A DNA stretch of 64,000 bases from Plotosus lineatus. Lineage: Eukaryota > Chordata > Actinopteri > Siluriformes > Plotosidae. The notes beneath the pieces were generated by a model. The model was not told the origin of the DNA, searched no databases, and saw only the letters and a program-made list of their open reading frames with translations. Below are positions 61,429 through 64,000 of this stretch, in pieces; positions within the stretch are counted from its first letter, which is position 1; each line of letters opens with the position of its first letter. The stretch spans positions 8,712,001 through 8,776,000 of the forward strand of contig CM045751.1 in assembly GCA_024760905.1 (NCBI GenBank), in the 5' to 3' direction. The position numbers and the translations under genes are program-made.

Positions 61429-61891
61429 CAGGGATCCCTCGCTAGTCCCCGTTTCAATTCATGCAGCTTCAGTGCATCGCGGTTTTTTTCCCCCCAGAAT
61501 ACCGTATTCATCAAATTAATAAATGAGGAAATTAAGAAAGAATCAGGGAAATTTAAGGAAAATGCCACAAAACAAAGCCAAAAATTATGGAAAAACAACC
61601 CAAACCCCCCCCCAACAAAACTACTTACATTTTTATGTGAGGTGCGCATCTGAGTGTGTGCACGCGTGCGTCTGTATATTTTATTTACATCTTATTCAAT
61701 GCTATAAATGCTTATTATAACAAACATTTTAAAAATAATAATGCATATGTATTTATTGATATTATATACACATACTGTATACGTCAGTCGGGGGAGGGGG
61801 GGGTTGATCCTACTTCACGGAATTCGGCAGTCGCGCGGGGGAAGGGGGGGAATCTCGGTCTGAATTAACCGTGGAAAGTGAGGGATCCCTG
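61429..61891 (+). mobile_element. MITE family A, full length
   Basis: CAGGGATCCCTCGCTAGTCC at the left, GTGAGGGATCCCTG at the right, TA flanks. Confidence 0.88.
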
Positions 61892-62058
61892 TATTACCCG
61901 TGATAAAAATAAATGTAAAATATGTTGATATTTAAACCCTCTTTCTGAAGGTAATATAACATCCTAATTTGTAATACTGTCTGCACCACCTACTTCCCAA
62001 ATCGTGTGTATTCTTTTGTTTGATTTATGAAATGGACTTATTTTTATTTACCACACAG

Positions 62059-62168
62059 GTTGAGTGTTCGATTCAGATCAGTCAAATTGTTCTGGCAACA
62101 AGTCCACCAGCAAGGTTTACGACAAAGTGCAACATGCAAGGTCTGGAGGTGGACAGAAATTCAGTGAG
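62059..62168 (+). other. Exon-like open segment of unknown gene
   Basis: A 110-bp segment after acceptor atttaccacacag with donor GTGAG|GTACAT. The open frame includes ISQIVLATSPPARFTTKCNM. It is not in a phase that joins the segment at 61220. No family is recognised. Confidence 0.22.
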
Positions 62169-62239
62169 GTACATGGATATTTTTTCCCACCGGCTCCCAC
62201 TCAAGGGCTGGAGAGGTGGGCAGCCTATCTGTGATTAGG

Positions 62240-63119
62240 TGGTGTTAGCATTCCTTTTTAAATAAAAACTCCATGACAAACAAACATGCATCAGCATTCG
62301 CTTTGCAAAATGTAAGACCAATGAATGTCGTTTTTCAACCTATAGTACAACCTATATACCTTGAGCATTAAGGGCCTTACTTAAGGGTCCAACAATGTGA
62401 GCTTAATATTACTGGAGGCGTGAACCTCTGACCTTCTGATCAGTCATCCAAACTTAACCAGTGACCCAGCTAATAGTGTTACATTCCCAGAACGTTCTCT
62501 GAATGTTCGGGGGTTTTAATGAACACCAGGGATTTTGGAAGGTTTCCTCCATGTTCAGGGAACATTATCAAGGAATGTTATTAGATAACCTTCTGCGAGT
62601 TAAGCCTTTTTATAACAAAAAAAATAAATAAATAAAATAACTACCCTGGCCATATACAGTAGTTCTGAATAAGACAAAGCTCACTGAATGCAGTTTCTCT
62701 TTTACTTATTGGCATCAGACAATGTACCGGCAGTATCAACTGAGAGTGATTCACGTAGGATGAGGAAACCAATCATGAGACCTAAACATACAAGATCCAG
62801 TTGTTCGATTTAGATATAGCTGCAGTATGGTCTCCCTTGAAGCCAAAGACAAAAGCTAGACATTCTGAAGACTTAGTTAAGCCAATACAAATTTTATCAA
62901 TTAATTAATCCAAATTATGACCATGGCTTAAGCCAGACAAAGAAAAATATTCCAAAAACTGGTAAATATACGAGGCCCACTTAGGCCCAAGTAAGAGTGG
63001 TTCCATCTATAGCTTGGCCTTCAAACAACTACTGGCAGATTTTGAAAGTTTCAGATTGTCACAGCATGATATCCATCAGGCTGCAGTAATGCACAAGTAT
63101 TACATCACTACAAGCTGTA
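62240..63119. other. Intergenic DNA, no feature seen
   Basis: Only a degraded SINE-like stretch near 62400-62480 is suspected. Confidence 0.4.
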
Positions 63120-63515
63120 CAGTGATCCCTCCCTTTCTGTGGTTAATTGGGACCTAGACACACCCCCAACCCAATGACCATGGAGTAGGATCGACGCCCC
63201 CATGACTGACATATACGTACATGTATGTGTACATAAAAATCAATACATACATATTCAACACTATAAGTGCTTATAATAATTAAACATTCAAAAATAATGC
63301 ATAAAATGGTAAAAAATATAAACACATACAGACACGCCCGCACACGCTCAAATGCACGCCTGACAAAAATGTAAGTACGTAGTTTTGTTGGGTTGTTTGT
63401 TTGGGGGTAGTTTTTTGCATAATTGGCGTTGTTTTGCAGCATTTTCTTTAATTTTCGATGAATATTTTTGAAAAACCCACGATGCACTGAAGCACGAAGT
63501 CGCGAGGGATCACCG
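63120..63515 (-). mobile_element. MITE family A, antisense
   Basis: Begins CAGTGATCCCTCCCTTTCTG and ends gaagtcgcgagggatcaccgtg. Confidence 0.8.
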
Positions 63516-63765
63516 TGCATGTATTCATTGAGAGTCTATGAGTTAACATTCAACACTGGGAACCTGGTTTATAACCAAAATATTGCTAATGTGCGAATAA
63601 ATACAATTCATACATTTTTCTGCGTTCTGGACGGTTTTATGAGAAAGATTAACATAACACAAAAAGGCCTCTTATCAACATTATAAACTCACCCTGAAAT
63701 GACCCCCAGGGAATGTTTACGAAAATGTTCCGTGTTTCCGAAGACTCACCACTTCCATGCGAATG

Positions 63766-64000
63766 TTCATCACTTCATTTTTTGTAACCGTTTCATACTA
63801 ATTAGGGTCGCGGGGAGGCTGGTGCCCATCCCAGCCAACGCAGGGCGAGGGCAGAGTACACCCTGGACAGCTCGCCAGGCCATCGCAGGGCGGAAACATG
63901 CTGACGGCTTTGCAGCCTACTCTTTACAAAAGTCAGCAATGGTTCTTTCACTGTCTATGGTGAGCGGCATGTAAGAGACATGGCCGACCTTTGATAACCC
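63766..64000 (-). mobile_element. SINE family S with L2-like tail, cut by window edge
   Basis: cattttttgtaaccgtttcat, aattagggtcgcggggaggc, and core to tttgataaccc. Confidence 0.8.

Overview
This window is vertebrate nuclear DNA, almost certainly from a ray-finned (teleost) fish. It has large AT-rich introns, dense short interspersed elements with tRNA-like heads, Tc1, Tigger and hAT DNA-transposon remnants, non-LTR retrotransposon 3' ends and many microsatellites. Two short repeats (near 12.8 kb and 24.6 kb) resemble SINEs common in otophysan fishes such as catfish and characins. That narrower placement is a low-confidence inference.

Three protein-coding genes can be rebuilt exon by exon. 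(1) A small parathyroid hormone gene (pth1, + strand, CDS 5402-5780, two coding exons, 91 aa). (2) btbd10 (+ strand, CpG/TCTCGCGAGA promoter near 6390-6460, coding exons 14805-23241, 426 aa from the first usable ATG). (3) The circadian bHLH-PAS factor bmal1/arntl (- strand, promoter near 54.4-54.5 kb, 16 coding exons from 43417 down to 26418, 621 aa). Order and orientation (PTH and BTBD10 in tandem, BTBD10 and BMAL1 tail to tail) match human 11p15, which independently supports the three identities.

Layout: 1-5.2 kb is repeat-rich intergenic DNA. 5.2-6.2 kb is pth1. 6.4-24.4 kb is btbd10, with an approximately 8 kb first intron carrying SINEs, a Tigger-like MITE and a LINE reverse-transcriptase fragment. 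24.4-26.4 kb is the convergent intergenic interval. 26.4-54.4 kb is bmal1, whose introns hold most of the MITEs and two Tigger-type transposase relics. 54.6-64 kb is upstream intergenic DNA made mostly of SINEs and microsatellites, with only weak exon-like candidates.

The most interesting signals are: a pair of ROR/REV-ERB response elements on the bmal1 strand just upstream of its inferred first exon, arranged as in mammalian Bmal1; one SINE family that carries alternative 3' tails, one of which is also found on a LINE in the same window; and a CA repeat directly abutting a btbd10 splice donor. The genes are not an operon. Their regulatory link is only shared synteny. BMAL1 is a core clock activator, PTH a secreted calcium-regulating peptide, and BTBD10 a BTB-domain regulator of AKT/PP2A signalling.
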